Part shown: positions 16,342 to 25,292 of the stretch, in pieces | Position numbering within the stretch: position 1 is the first letter of the stretch | Layout of the letters: every line of letters begins with the position of its first letter | Source: Desulfonauticus sp. 38_4375 | GTDB lineage: Bacteria; Desulfobacterota; Desulfovibrionia; Desulfovibrionales; Desulfonatronovibrionaceae | Assembly: GCA_001507915.1 (NCBI GenBank) | Contig: LGER01000014.1 | Coordinates: 1-37,616 of the forward strand | Reading direction: 5' to 3' | Length of the DNA: 37,616 bases | Made by a program: the position numbers and the translations under genes | The notes under the pieces: model-generated | What the model was told of the DNA's origin: nothing | The model's input: only the letters and a program-made list of their open reading frames with translations | The model's database searches: none

Positions 16342-18054
16342 TTAGGCCACAGCCTTTTCTGGAGCAGAAGGCTTTTTCACCAGGAGAAAAGCCTCTATAA
16401 TCATCCAGATTTCCAGTAAGAAAATAATTCCACCAATAATTACTAAAGTCCAGTTTTGGGTAGCGTAGAATTTTTTCAGGTTTAAAACCATGGCCCAACC
16501 AGTCATGGCAATCATGAAAACCATGGGAATAACTGTATAAATAGTGGGTATTTTTTTCTTTACCAGATAGACAGTGATTACCAGCAAAGCAAGGCCAGCT
16601 AAGAGCTGGTTGGCAGTACCAAAAAGAGGCCAGAGGGTAAGAGCACCCTTTCCAGAACCATTGTAAAAGGACAGAATAAAGGCAGTAAGTACAGCAATCA
16701 TAGTGGCAGGATGTCTGTTGGCCAAAGCAGGTACCTTACAGGCAATAGCCAGCTCGCCAATAATGTAGCGTTGCAACCTAGTAGCAGTGTCCAGGGTGGT
16801 GGCAGCAAAAGAAACCAGAAATACACCCATAATAGTTACCGTGATATTTTTAGGAATACCATAAGATTCAATTAAATTGGCTCCACCTTGCACAAAGGCA
16901 TTTATCTTAGCTCCCAAACCACTAACAGCTGCCCAGGAAGAGTAGTAATGAGTAAAGGCTTCTGTGCCAAAAAAGGTGCCATCTTTGGTTATGAGCCCAA
17001 GTCCAAGTCCTGCAGCTACAGAAATGATAACCAGGGTGGATAAACTTCCTTCCATGAGCATGGCGCCATAGCCAATAAAACGGGCATCTTCTTCAGAATA
17101 ACATTGTTTAGAAGAAGTCCCAGAACTGACCAGAGAGTGGAAACCAGAAATAGCTCCACAGGCAATAATTACAAAGAGAAAGGGCCACATGGAAGGAGCG
17201 CCCTGAGGATTGGGATTGATGGCAGGAGCTGTAATTTGGGGATGGGCAACAATAACTCCCAAAGCTAATAATCCCAGAGCAATGAGTAACTGGTGAGAGT
17301 TAATGTAATCTCTTGGCTGCAAAAGGGTTTGTACAGGCAAAGTAGAAGCAATATAAGCGTAGATATAGAGAATAATCATCCAGGTGATTATGGCTCCACT
17401 GGGACTAAGCCCCAAGGCCTTTAAATCTACAGGAACATAGGCACCAATAACTACAGTAATGTACATTACAATAACCGCAATAATTCCCCAGAAGGTATGG
17501 CTGGCACCTTTTTTATAGACCTGATAACCAAGAATAACAGCAATGGGTATTTCCAGCCAGACAGGAATAACAGCCTGGGGATACATGTCAAAGAGAATGG
17601 CAATAACCAGGGCAAAAACTGCAATTACCAGAAGGAGTAAAAAGAAAATAATAAGCAAAAAGAGAATGCGTACCCGAGGGGAAATAAGGTCGCCAGAAAT
17701 ATCTCCAATGGAGCGGCCATTGTGTCTTAGGGAGACAATTAAGGCTCCAAAATCATGTACTGCTCCTAAGAATATAGAACCAACAAAAACCCAGATCATT
17801 GCTGGGACCCAACCCCAGATTAGGGCTACTGCTGGTCCTACAATAGGTCCTAAACCAGCAATGGAAGTAAAGTGGTGACCAAAAAGAACGTGTTTGTTGG
17901 TAGGGACAAAGTCAATATCATCCCTTAGTTCATGAGATGGGCAGACTTTGTCTGCAGCTAGTTGAAAGATTTTTTTACCCAAAAACCTTCCATAGGTGTT
18001 ATAGGCTACAACATAGCCCACACCTACCAACAGAGCTAACAGTAACGAGTTCAT
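16342..18054 (-). CDS. cstA: Carbon starvation protein A family transporter
   Basis: CstA-family proteins are many-helix inner-membrane transporters; E. coli members take up peptides or pyruvate. The conserved N-terminal block is seen in FGHHFTSIAGLGPIVGPA and the following IWGWVPAMIWVFVGSIFLGAVHDFG. SLRHNGRSIGDISGDL and a helix-rich body reach the C-terminus. At 570 residues it is at the short end of the CstA range. GGGAGG sits upstream of the ATG on the minus strand. The upstream gene on the same strand ends 60 bases before it, so they could share a promoter. Which substrate is carried cannot be told; pyruvate or peptides would fit an organism that also grows heterotrophically. Confidence 0.92.
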   Translation of the reverse strand: MNSLLLALLVGVGYVVAYNTYGRFLGKKIFQLAADKVCPSHELRDDIDFVPTNKHVLFGHHFTSIAGLGPIVGPAVALIWGWVPAMIWVFVGSIFLGAVHDFGALIVSLRHNGRSIGDISGDLISPRVRILFLLIIFFLLLLVIAVFALVIAILFDMYPQAVIPVWLEIPIAVILGYQVYKKGASHTFWGIIAVIVMYITVVIGAYVPVDLKALGLSPSGAIITWMIILYIYAYIASTLPVQTLLQPRDYINSHQLLIALGLLALGVIVAHPQITAPAINPNPQGAPSMWPFLFVIIACGAISGFHSLVSSGTSSKQCYSEEDARFIGYGAMLMEGSLSTLVIISVAAGLGLGLITKDGTFFGTEAFTHYYSSWAAVSGLGAKINAFVQGGANLIESYGIPKNITVTIMGVFLVSFAATTLDTATRLQRYIIGELAIACKVPALANRHPATMIAVLTAFILSFYNGSGKGALTLWPLFGTANQLLAGLALLVITVYLVKKKIPTIYTVIPMVFMIAMTGWAMVLNLKKFYATQNWTLVIIGGIIFLLEIWMIIEAFLLVKKPSAPEKAVA

Positions 18055-18114
18055 AATAAAAAACCTCCCTCCTTTTAATTTTACCTCCCCTGTACAAAGA
18101 GGTGATTGGCTATT

Positions 18115-18408
18115 TTATAGAGGCACTTGCAATCCTTCTACATATAGAGAGCTAAATTTCCAGAATCCCTGTTTTTTTAAAACAATGGGACCGATTTCCC
18201 TAAGTCTTCTATCTATAAAGAAGTGGTAATTATCCACTTTTTTCCAGCGATATGATTTTAGATTTTGAGGTTTTTCCAAAATCACCCGAATCTCCTTGGC
18301 CGTGCCAATGGGGCAGTTGGTATCTATTTCTGCTAAAGTTATGCTAATATCTTCAGCCTGACGTTCTTCCAGGTATTTTAAGGCCTTGCGATGAATAATG
18401 ATTTTCAT
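18115..18408 (-). CDS. Small protein of unknown function, weakly like the CC/Se-motif (IscA-like) family
   Basis: The 97-residue protein is not firmly recognised. Its layout (MKIIIHRKALKYLEER, a beta-rich middle with NCPIGTAKEIRV, then YHFFIDRRLR and a C-terminal beta strand) recalls short IscA/HesB-like proteins with a CC or Cys-Sec motif. Only a single cysteine (C32) is present at that place, so metal or redox chemistry may be altered or lost. No Shine-Dalgarno sequence precedes the ATG; the upstream bases are almost all A/T. It lies ahead of cstA on the same strand and faces away from the ArsR gene. Toxin of the RelE type was considered but the pattern does not fit. Confidence 0.5.
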   Translation of the reverse strand: MKIIIHRKALKYLEERQAEDISITLAEIDTNCPIGTAKEIRVILEKPQNLKSYRWKKVDNYHFFIDRRLREIGPIVLKKQGFWKFSSLYVEGLQVPL

Positions 18409-18495
18409 TTTTTTAGTTTAATTAAAAAAAAAGCAATATTCAACAACTTATTTTTACTTAAAATTGAAAAATAGTCTTTTTAGAAAATATTTTTC

Positions 18496-18549
18496 TTGAC
18501 CCTGAAAGGGAAAATAATTATTCAACGTTTGAATATATGTTCAAATGTT
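18496..18549 (+). promoter_or_regulatory. ArsR-type operator and promoter upstream of the metal regulator
   Basis: AACGTTTGAA (18524-18533) and TTCAAATGTT (18540-18549) form a 10-bp inverted repeat with one mismatch around TATATG. This is very close to the SmtB/CadC-type operators bound by metal-sensing ArsR proteins. A -35-like TTGACC (18496-18501) lies 17 bases before a weak -10, TATTCA (18519-18524), so the operator overlaps the start region. Repression by the adjacent regulator, relieved by metal, is the expected behaviour. Confidence 0.65.
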
Positions 18550-18567
18550 TTATTTTGGAGTGAGAGA

Positions 18568-18924
18568 ATGAGTAAGTGTAAGCATGGGCTTAGGGCTGAA
18601 GATTTGGAAATTCTGGATTTTGGGGAAGAAGAGGAAAGGGAAGAGCTTATTTTAGAGCTAGCAGATATTTTTAAGATTCTTTCTGACCCCACCAGACTCA
18701 AGATTTTGCTCACTTTGCTCAAGCAAAAGGAATTGGCAGTATGTTGTCTGAGTGAAAGCGTGAAAATGAGTGTTTCTGCTGTGTCCCATCAATTGCGTTT
18801 ACTTAGGGGCGCCAAGCTGGTCAAATTCAGGCGAGAGGGTAAAAATATTTTTTATTCTTTGGATGATGAACATGTGTATTTGCTTTTAGCTCAGGCTTTA
18901 GAGCATATTTTGGAGGAAAGGTAA
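18568..18924 (+). CDS. ArsR/SmtB-family metal-responsive repressor (Zn/Cd type)
   Basis: This winged-helix repressor probably senses Zn2+, Cd2+ or Pb2+ and controls the ATPase behind it. Counted from the ATG at 18568 it has 118 residues, with DPTRLKIL and the recognition helix MSVSAVSHQLRLLR. Two known metal sites are visible. The alpha-5 pattern DxHx10HxxE is exact (D100, H102, H113, E116). The alpha-3 region ELAVCCL resembles ELCVCDL of CadC, with C59/C60 plus an N-terminal C4 and H6. A frame extension to a TTG at 18496 runs through the promoter and is discarded; GGAG 8 bases before the ATG supports 18568. The ATPase gene starts 1 base after its stop. Confidence 0.9.
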   Translation: MSKCKHGLRAEDLEILDFGEEEEREELILELADIFKILSDPTRLKILLTLLKQKELAVCCLSESVKMSVSAVSHQLRLLRGAKLVKFRREGKNIFYSLDDEHVYLLLAQALEHILEER

Positions 18925-18925
18925 A

Positions 18926-20866
18926 ATGGCCAATGGTTGTAGTTGTTGTTCTTCTGGGAGTTGTACTCTTCCCCTTTCTAAAGAAGAAGTAAAAAGTGAG
19001 AACAGGGCTTTTTACTTAAGCATAGGATTGGGGAGTTTGTTTTTTGGACTTGCTTTAATAAGCGAGCATTTTTTTAACTTTTCTTTTAGCGTGTATCTTT
19101 ATCTCTTAAGTTATCTCTTTTTAGGTTATGATATCTTATTTTCTGCCTTTAAAAGTATATTAAAAGGACTTATCCTGGATGAAATGTTTTTGATGTCCAT
19201 AGCTAGTATGGGAGCCTTTTTTATTGCTGCCTATGCTGAAGCCTGTGCAGTAATGCTATTTTTCAAAGTAGGAGAGCATTTGCAAGAAAAGGCCTTAGAT
19301 AAGTCCAGGAGAACCATTTCTTCTCTTTTAGCCTTAAAACCAGAGGTCGCTAGAGTGCTTAGATTGGGCACAGAAGTATTGTTGCCACCAGAAGAAGTAA
19401 AGGTAAGGGAAATAATAGAGGTTCAGCCTGGAGAAAGGATTCCTTTGGATGGAGAAGTTATAGAAGGAATTTCTTTTGTGGACACCTCGGCCTTGACTGG
19501 AGAGGGTGTGCCTAAAAGAGTGCGTCCAGGAAAAAAGGTTCTGGGTGGTAGCGTAAATGGCAGTGGCCTCCTTAAGATAAGGGTGACCCATCCCTACAGA
19601 GAGTCAGCTTTGGCCAAGGTGCTGGAATTGGTGGAAAAATCAGGTGCTAAAAAGGCCAGAGTGGAAAAGATGATTACGCGTTTGGCTAAGGTTTATACGC
19701 CTGTGGTGGTTGGCCTGGCTTTACTTATTGCCTTTTTACCTCCTCTTCTGGTCAAGTGGGGGCTTGTAAGCTTAGGAGATGCTTCCTTTTCTACCTGGCT
19801 TTATCGAGGACTTGTTTTTCTGGTGATTTCCTGCCCCTGTGCCCTGGTTTTGTCTATTCCTTTGGGGTTTTTTGCTGGTATTGGCGGAGCTTCTAAAAAG
19901 GGCATTTTGGTCAAGGGAGCAAGTTATCTGGAATTGCTTAGCAGGGTGAAAACTGTAGTTTGGGATAAGACAGGTACCCTTACTAAGGGTAATTTTAAAG
20001 TGAAAAAGATTTTACCAGCCCCTTCTAGTAGCGAAGAGGAAGTATTATTTTTAGCTGCCTTATTGGAGAGCAAAGTAAATCATCCCATTGCCAACTCCAT
20101 TTTAGAAGAGGCCCAGAAGAAGGGCCTTCTTTTGCAAGATGAGGTACAAAAAGTGGAAGTAGTTGAAGGCAAGGGTGTAAGAGGGGAGGTAAAAGGAAGA
20201 CCAGTTCTTCTGGGCAGTAAAGACTTTTTAGAGGAAAACAGGATAGCAGTAAAAGGCAATGGGGAAGCTGGAACTGAAGTTTACCTGGCTTATGCCGGGG
20301 AGTTTAAAGGTTCTATTGTGATTGAAGACGAACTAAAACCAGAATCTAAAAAGACCTTGCAACTACTACAAAAGATGGGAATAAAAAGGCATGTGCTCCT
20401 TACAGGAGATGTGCCTGAGATAGCTTTAAAGATAGCCAATTACTTGGGAATAAAGGAAGTATTTGCAGGGTTGTTACCTCAGGATAAGGTTTTTCATCTG
20501 GAAAAATTACTTCAAGAAAAATCCCAAAAAGAAGCTGTTGCTTGTGTGGGAGATGGGATAAATGATGCTCCCATGTTAAGGCTTGCTGATGTTGGAATTG
20601 CCATGGGAGAAAAGGGTGTGGATATGGCTATGGAATCTGCAGATGTGGTCTTAATGCAAGATAATCCCTTTTTATTGGTAGAAGCCATAAGTAGAAGCAA
20701 AAAGACCTTGCAGATAATCTGGCAAAATATTTTCCTGGCCTTTGGGATTAAAGGACTGGTTTTATTTCTGGGTAGTCTGGGCTTAGCTACTATGTGGATG
20801 GCTATTTTTGCTGATGTGGGAGTGGCTCTCTTGGCTGTGTTAAACTCTATGCGGGCTTTTAAGTAA
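18926..20866 (+). CDS. zntA: Zn2+/Cd2+/Pb2+-type P1B ATPase
   Basis: Divalent soft-metal efflux pump. In place of a full HMA domain, the N-terminus has a short cysteine cluster (CSCCSSGSC, C5-C13). Membrane segments follow, with ISCPCALVLSIPLGFF as the transmembrane metal site, typical of P1B-2 pumps rather than [10 protein letters not shown] of copper pumps. DKTGTLTKG is the phosphorylation site, NHPIANSI the nucleotide-domain His-Pro and [10 protein letters not shown] the hinge. At 646 residues it is a short version of the family. It is transcribed with the ArsR-type repressor upstream, which fits a metal-induced detoxification operon. Metal specificity among Zn, Cd and Pb is unresolved. 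Confidence 0.9.
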   Translation: MANGCSCCSSGSCTLPLSKEEVKSENRAFYLSIGLGSLFFGLALISEHFFNFSFSVYLYLLSYLFLGYDILFSAFKSILKGLILDEMFLMSIASMGAFFIAAYAEACAVMLFFKVGEHLQEKALDKSRRTISSLLALKPEVARVLRLGTEVLLPPEEVKVREIIEVQPGERIPLDGEVIEGISFVDTSALTGEGVPKRVRPGKKVLGGSVNGSGLLKIRVTHPYRESALAKVLELVEKSGAKKARVEKMITRLAKVYTPVVVGLALLIAFLPPLLVKWGLVSLGDASFSTWLYRGLVFLVISCPCALVLSIPLGFFAGIGGASKKGILVKGASYLELLSRVKTVVWDKTGTLTKGNFKVKKILPAPSSSEEEVLFLAALLESKVNHPIANSILEEAQKKGLLLQDEVQKVEVVEGKGVRGEVKGRPVLLGSKDFLEENRIAVKGNGEAGTEVYLAYAGEFKGSIVIEDELKPESKKTLQLLQKMGIKRHVLLTGDVPEIALKIANYLGIKEVFAGLLPQDKVFHLEKLLQEKSQKEAVACVGDGINDAPMLRLADVGIAMGEKGVDMAMESADVVLMQDNPFLLVEAISRSKKTLQIIWQNIFLAFGIKGLVLFLGSLGLATMWMAIFADVGVALLAVLNSMRAFK

Positions 20867-20912
20867 GTTTTGGGCTGGAATGATTTTTGGGTTGTTAAGC
20901 TTGAAGAAAAAA

Positions 20913-22880
20913 TTAGTTTTTGGGGGTTGTAGCCCAAATACAGAAGGATTCTCTGCTTTTTTCGTCTCCAATGATGCCAACTATGTCTTCTGGCTTTAAA
21001 ATAAAATTGGGTTGAGGATTGGGAAAAATTTCTCCTTTTCTTATTACAGCCACAATAGATGCTCCTGTATTTTTGCGTATTTCACCCTCTGCAATGGATT
21101 TATTGGTTATGGGGCTTTCAGGAGATAATCTAATCCATTGTAAGTCAAAATGTTGCTCTACACCCCTAAGTTGAGAGAGTAAACGATAGTTTTTATTCGA
21201 GTTAAATAAGCTGGCATAGAGTTCTTGGCGGGTATTTTCAATCTGGCGTTGAATTTCTGTAGGAGGAATGTTTAAATTTAGTAGAGCCTGGCGTGTGATT
21301 TCTAGACTGGCTTCGAACTCAGGCAATACCACCTCCAAAACTCCAAGATTTTTCAATACTTCCAGGTAGTCAGGTCCAGCAGCTCGGCTGATAATTTTAA
21401 TTTTTGGATTTAAATTTTTAGCCTGGGCAATAATGGCTTTGATTGCTACTAAATCAGACATGGTTAAGATAAGAAGGTTGGCTTTTTGAATTTTGGCTGC
21501 TTCCAGTACTATATCTTGGCTTGCATCACCATAGATGACTGGTAGTCCTTCCTTTTTTGCCTGTTCAAAGCGTCTGTGATTGAGCTCAATGATTATAACC
21601 TGCATATTGAAGCGTTGTAAAATTTGGGCAATTTGAGAACCTACTCTGCCACCTCCTGCAATTACAATATGGTTGGCGTATTCTTTGGGAGAAAGATTTG
21701 AAGTTTCCAGTTGTTCATGTTTAAACCAGCGTTTTTTTAGGGCATAAAGTCTGGCAGTTTGGCTTGAGATAAAGGGAGTTATGGCCATGGATAAAATAGC
21801 TACAGTTAAGATAAGAGAATAGAGCTCATTATTTATTGAGCCAGTAGATACTCCAAGTCTAGCTAAGACAAAAGAAAATTCCCCCACCTGAAATAGCCCT
21901 AATCCAAGGGCCAAGGGTATTACATTCCGATATTTGAAAATATGGGAAATAAGGGAAAAGATTATGCCCTTTCCTATACAAACTACTAAAAGTAATAAGA
22001 TAACTTCCTGGATATGACTGAGTAAAAACTTAGGATTAAAAAGCATTCCCACTGAGGAAAAAAATAAAAGGCCAAAAAGGTCTCGTAAGGGTATAATATC
22101 ACTTAAGGCCTGATGCCCATAATCTGATTCACTTAAAACCATACCAGCTACAAAGGCTCCAAAGGCAAAGGAAAGTCCAACTAAGTGAGTAAGATAACCT
22201 ACTCCAAGCCCCACAGCTGTAATAGCTAAAAGAAATAATTCTCTGGAACCAAGCTTGGCAATGTAAGAGATAAACTTAGGAATTATGCGTGTCCCCAATA
22301 AAACCATAGTTATAATAAAAACAGTGGCTTTTAAAACAGCAAAGCCTAAGGTAGATAAATCTATAACGGGATTATTTAGCTGAGGGAGAATAATCATCAG
22401 GGGAATTACTGCTAGGTCCTGAACAATTAACATGGCTATCATAACTTTGCTGGAAAGAGTACCCATCCAGCCTTGAGCCATTAAAGATTTAAGAGTTACC
22501 ATGGTGCTGGAAAGAGAAGTCAAAGCACCAAGCCAAAGGGATGATTTCCAATCTAAACCAAAAAATTGTCCCACTCCAAAACCAAGTCCAATAGTGAGCA
22601 ACATCTGAAGAGGAGTTCCAAACAAGGCAATCCACTTCACTGCTCGAAGCTTTTTAAAGGAAAATTCTAGTCCCAAGGCAAACAAGAGTAGGGCTACTCC
22701 AATTTCTGCTAATAGTTCAATTTCCCTTATACCTGAGATGGTTAATCCGCCAGTATAGGGTCCTAGAATAATTCCTGCTAAAATATATCCTAAAAGGAGT
22801 GGTTGTCCCAGTTTTTGTAAAAGTAAACCGCAAAAAAAAGCAGTAACGATGATAAGAATAATGTCTGTTGCTATACCCAT
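20913..22880 (-). CDS. KefB/KefC-like monovalent cation:proton antiporter with TrkA domains
   Basis: CPA2-family antiporter, probably K+ (or Na+)/H+ exchange under nucleotide control. Residues 1 to about 385 form 12-13 helices, including [15 protein letters not shown] and [21 protein letters not shown], both typical of the family. A soluble tail follows. [17 protein letters not shown] is a Rossmann nucleotide site of the TrkA-N domain, and [15 protein letters not shown] is its typical second motif. A TrkA-C domain ends the protein (residues about 570-650). At 655 residues it is full length. It converges on the zinc ATPase gene with a 46-base gap. No clear Shine-Dalgarno precedes the ATG, whose upstream region is extremely A/T-rich. 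Confidence 0.9.
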   Translation of the reverse strand: MGIATDIILIIVTAFFCGLLLQKLGQPLLLGYILAGIILGPYTGGLTISGIREIELLAEIGVALLLFALGLEFSFKKLRAVKWIALFGTPLQMLLTIGLGFGVGQFFGLDWKSSLWLGALTSLSSTMVTLKSLMAQGWMGTLSSKVMIAMLIVQDLAVIPLMIILPQLNNPVIDLSTLGFAVLKATVFIITMVLLGTRIIPKFISYIAKLGSRELFLLAITAVGLGVGYLTHLVGLSFAFGAFVAGMVLSESDYGHQALSDIIPLRDLFGLLFFSSVGMLFNPKFLLSHIQEVILLLLVVCIGKGIIFSLISHIFKYRNVIPLALGLGLFQVGEFSFVLARLGVSTGSINNELYSLILTVAILSMAITPFISSQTARLYALKKRWFKHEQLETSNLSPKEYANHIVIAGGGRVGSQIAQILQRFNMQVIIIELNHRRFEQAKKEGLPVIYGDASQDIVLEAAKIQKANLLILTMSDLVAIKAIIAQAKNLNPKIKIISRAAGPDYLEVLKNLGVLEVVLPEFEASLEITRQALLNLNIPPTEIQRQIENTRQELYASLFNSNKNYRLLSQLRGVEQHFDLQWIRLSPESPITNKSIAEGEIRKNTGASIVAVIRKGEIFPNPQPNFILKPEDIVGIIGDEKSRESFCIWATTPKN

Positions 22881-22977
22881 TTTTTTATAAGGGCTTAATT
22901 TAAATTAAAAAAATATTTTGAGATTATTTGTTTCGTATAATTTTAAACAATATTTTTATTTTTACTCTTTATTTAAG

Positions 22978-23013
22978 AAAAAAGGACATCTAGTATACTA
23001 GATGTCCTTTTTT
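22978..23013. terminator. Terminator of the chemotaxis receptor gene (perfect palindrome)
   Basis: A perfect 36-base inverted repeat with its axis between 22995 and 22996 (half-site GGACATCTAGTA, flanked by A-run and T-run). It sits 25 bases beyond the receptor stop on the minus strand, whose T-run comes from the A-run at 22978-22983. It could also stop rightward transcription. Confidence 0.8.
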
Positions 23014-23038
23014 TCTTTGTTTTTAGTTTTAATAAAGT

Positions 23039-24705
23039 CTATACCTTGAATTTAGCAATAAGTTCTTTTAACTTGGCAGCTAAATCTTGCAACTCTTTAG
23101 CACTGGAAGCTACTGTATTACTGTTTTCTCTCATTTCGCCTACAGATTCGTTAATGGCAGCAATATCTTTGGCTGTATCTTGCGCAACATTAGAGGCTTC
23201 ATCCACATTGTTATTTATTTCTTCCAGGGAACTGGAAGCTATTCCAATGTTTTCTGCAATATCTTTGGTGGCTACGGATTGTTCTTCAATGGCAGCAGCT
23301 ATGGTGGTGACAATTTCATCCACTTCCTGGATTACCTCCAGGATTTTACCAATTTGTCCTACGGTCTTATCTGTAGCACTTTGAATACCTTGAATTTTAT
23401 TTTTAATATCTTCAGTTGCCTTGGCTGTTTGTTGGGCCAATTCTTTAATTTCATTGGCTACTACAGCAAAGCCCTTGCCTGCTTCTCCTGCTCTGGCTGC
23501 TTCGATGGTGGCATTCAAGGCCAGGAGGTTGGTTTGAGAAGAAATGGCGTTTATGGTTTCCAGCACGGTATTAATCTCGTGGGCAACCACTCCCAGTTCA
23601 TTTACTTCTGTGGAAGTTTCCTGGGCAATACCTACAGCATGATTGGTAATTTCCTTGGCCTTTCCTGTGTTGGCAGCAATTTCATTGATGGTAACGCTCA
23701 TTTCTTCAGCAGCACTGGCCACAGTGTTGATGTTGTTGGTGGTTTCCCTGGTTGCATCAGCTACATTGTTCATGTTCACACTCATTTCCTCTGAAGCTGT
23801 GGCTACCAAATTGGCTTTTTGAGCATTTTCCTCGGCTATATCCACCAGTTCTTTGGACACCTGATTGAGCTCACTGGAGGAATCTGCCAGAATATTTACT
23901 CCAGATACCACCTCTCCAATAAGGCCTCGCATGTTTTTAACCATGGTATTGATAGAATTAGCTAAAATACCCAGTTCGTCTTCCCAGTTGGCTTTTACTT
24001 CTGCAGTAAGGTCTCCCTGACTTACTTTTTGAGCAGTGTCAGAGACCAACACTATTTTTTCCACCACTGTTTTGCGTAAAAAGATATTTAAAACAACTAC
24101 CAGGAAAATGAGCCCTCCAACAGTAATTCCTCCAGAAATGATCTGGTTGGTGTTCAGGGTGGTTATTTCTTTGGCAATGCTTTGCTCTACAATCAAGCTT
24201 CCCAAAATGGGCTCACTTTTGCCATGGCAGTGATAACAGGAGGGTTCATTTTTTATTGAAGTAATGTTTACAAAATAGGGTATGCCCTCCATTTCTGCTA
24301 TGGTATTGTATGTGCCTGCTGTTTTTAGGCTGGCTTTTACCAATTCTTGCACTTTAGAGTCTTTAGGAAGGTCCTTTAAGTAAGATTTACGCTCTTCTTC
24401 CTTTTTGGTGGCATAAGAGATATCGCCTCTAAAATCTGTAAGATAGATGTGAATATCTGGGTATTGTTTGCCCAGCTGGAGAAATTTTTTCTCTGTGCCT
24501 TCGTCATCACCCGTGGTCATGGGTTCTTCAATGGCTTTTAAAAGCAGGTCAGAGATAATTTTAGGGCTGATTCCTTAATGGAAGCAATAGAAGAGGATTT
24601 TTGCCTGGAATAATTGGTAATAAAGAGAAGGGAAAAGATAATAATTAAAATTAAGCTAGAAATTACCCCCACCTTTAGACCAATGGACTTTTTTAGAAAT
24701 TTCAT
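23039..24705 (-). pseudogene. Methyl-accepting chemotaxis protein with periplasmic haem-binding sensor domain, frameshifted
   Basis: The intact reading frame covers only 493 residues from an ATG at 24520. The preceding frame continues to an ATG at 24705 with a good Shine-Dalgarno and a first membrane helix (MKFLKKSIGLKVGVISS followed by a hydrophobic run). The frames are joined if one base is added near the T-run at 24559-24562, which gives a 555-residue receptor. The sensor domain (Tll0287/DUF3365-like) carries CYHCH, a c-type haem site, near residue 157. Then come a second membrane helix, a HAMP domain (about 220-270) and a long coiled-coil signalling region with the tip [19 protein letters not shown] true frameshift would leave the receptor without its first helix; a homopolymer sequencing error is equally possible. 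Confidence 0.82.
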
Positions 24706-24743
24706 TCTCCCTTTTCTCCTTGTGCAAGAATATTTTTCTTTAC

Positions 24744-24771
24744 TTTATAACCAGCCCCATAAATATAGCAA
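24744..24771 (-). promoter_or_regulatory. Probable promoter of the chemotaxis receptor gene
   Basis: Read on the minus strand, TTGCTA (24771-24766) and TATAAA (24749-24744) are 16 bases apart, close to sigma-70 -35 and -10 boxes. The full-length receptor ATG lies about 40 bases downstream, preceded by GGAG and GGGAG stretches. This supports 24705 as the original start. Confidence 0.45.
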
Positions 24772-24785
24772 CTAAATTTTTCTTT

Positions 24786-24810
24786 CCTAATATTTTTGCT
24801 AAAAATTAGG
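24786..24810 (-). terminator. Weak A/T-rich hairpin after the response-regulator array
   Basis: CCTAAT...ATTAGG form an imperfect inverted repeat (about nine pairs with two mismatches) between the last response regulator and the chemotaxis receptor. It may partly end the signalling transcript before the receptor promoter. The stem is poor in GC, so the call is tentative. Confidence 0.3.
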
Positions 24811-24833
24811 AACAAATTAGCAACAAGTAAGGG

Positions 24834-25265
24834 TTACCATCCTTTTTCTTGCAAAATGGATTTTATTTTTTCCTCATTCTTTTTTTCCACTAAAATCATT
24901 TTCTTGTTTTTGGCTTCTTTGATTAGAGATAAAAGTTGTTGAATGTCTGCAGGTTTTTCCACAAAATCAAAAGCGCCCAGTTTCATGGCTTCTATTCCCT
25001 TTTTTACTGTGGCCTGCCCTGTCAGGAGAATAATTTGTAGCTCTGGCATAGTACTCTTGATTTTTTGAAGAGTTTCCAAGCCATCCATGCCAGGCATAAC
25101 CAAATCTAAAATGATAGTATCCACATTTTTTTCTTGAAGTTTTTTTAAGGCTTCATCTCCTGAGGTGGCGGTTAAGACCTCTAGTCCCCTAGCTTTCATT
25201 CTTTCAGCCAAGGTTTCACAAAACTCTTTTTCGTCATCTACGATTAAAACTTTAGTGTTTTCCAT
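24834..25265 (-). CDS. Single-domain response regulator (receiver) with C-terminal extension
   Basis: A CheY-like receiver of 143 residues with no DNA-binding domain. The acidic pocket is seen in VLIVDDE (residues 6-12), the phosphorylated aspartate is D54 in IILDLVMPG, the switch threonine is in LLTGQ, and the lysine is in FVEKPAD. About 25 extra residues (KKMILVEKKNEEKIKSILQEKGW region) form a charged helix of unknown use. It is last in a leftward set of three receivers and two kinases, and lies between the truncated kinase and the chemotaxis receptor. It probably takes phosphate from the kinase at 26266 or relays it; the target is unknown. Confidence 0.88.
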   Translation of the reverse strand: MENTKVLIVDDEKEFCETLAERMKARGLEVLTATSGDEALKKLQEKNVDTIILDLVMPGMDGLETLQKIKSTMPELQIILLTGQATVKKGIEAMKLGAFDFVEKPADIQQLLSLIKEAKNKKMILVEKKNEEKIKSILQEKGW

Positions 25266-25292
25266 AAGTTAATCTCCTTTTAGTTTTTAGAT

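Noticed and set aside
18496-18567. N-terminal extension of the ArsR gene from a TTG codon
   Set aside because: It would run through the -35 element and operator, has no ribosome site, and family members start near the ATG at 18568.
23087-23794. Open frame of 235 codons on the plus strand within the chemotaxis receptor
   Set aside because: Low-complexity F/G/N-rich translation opposite a conserved coiled-coil signalling domain; not a gene.
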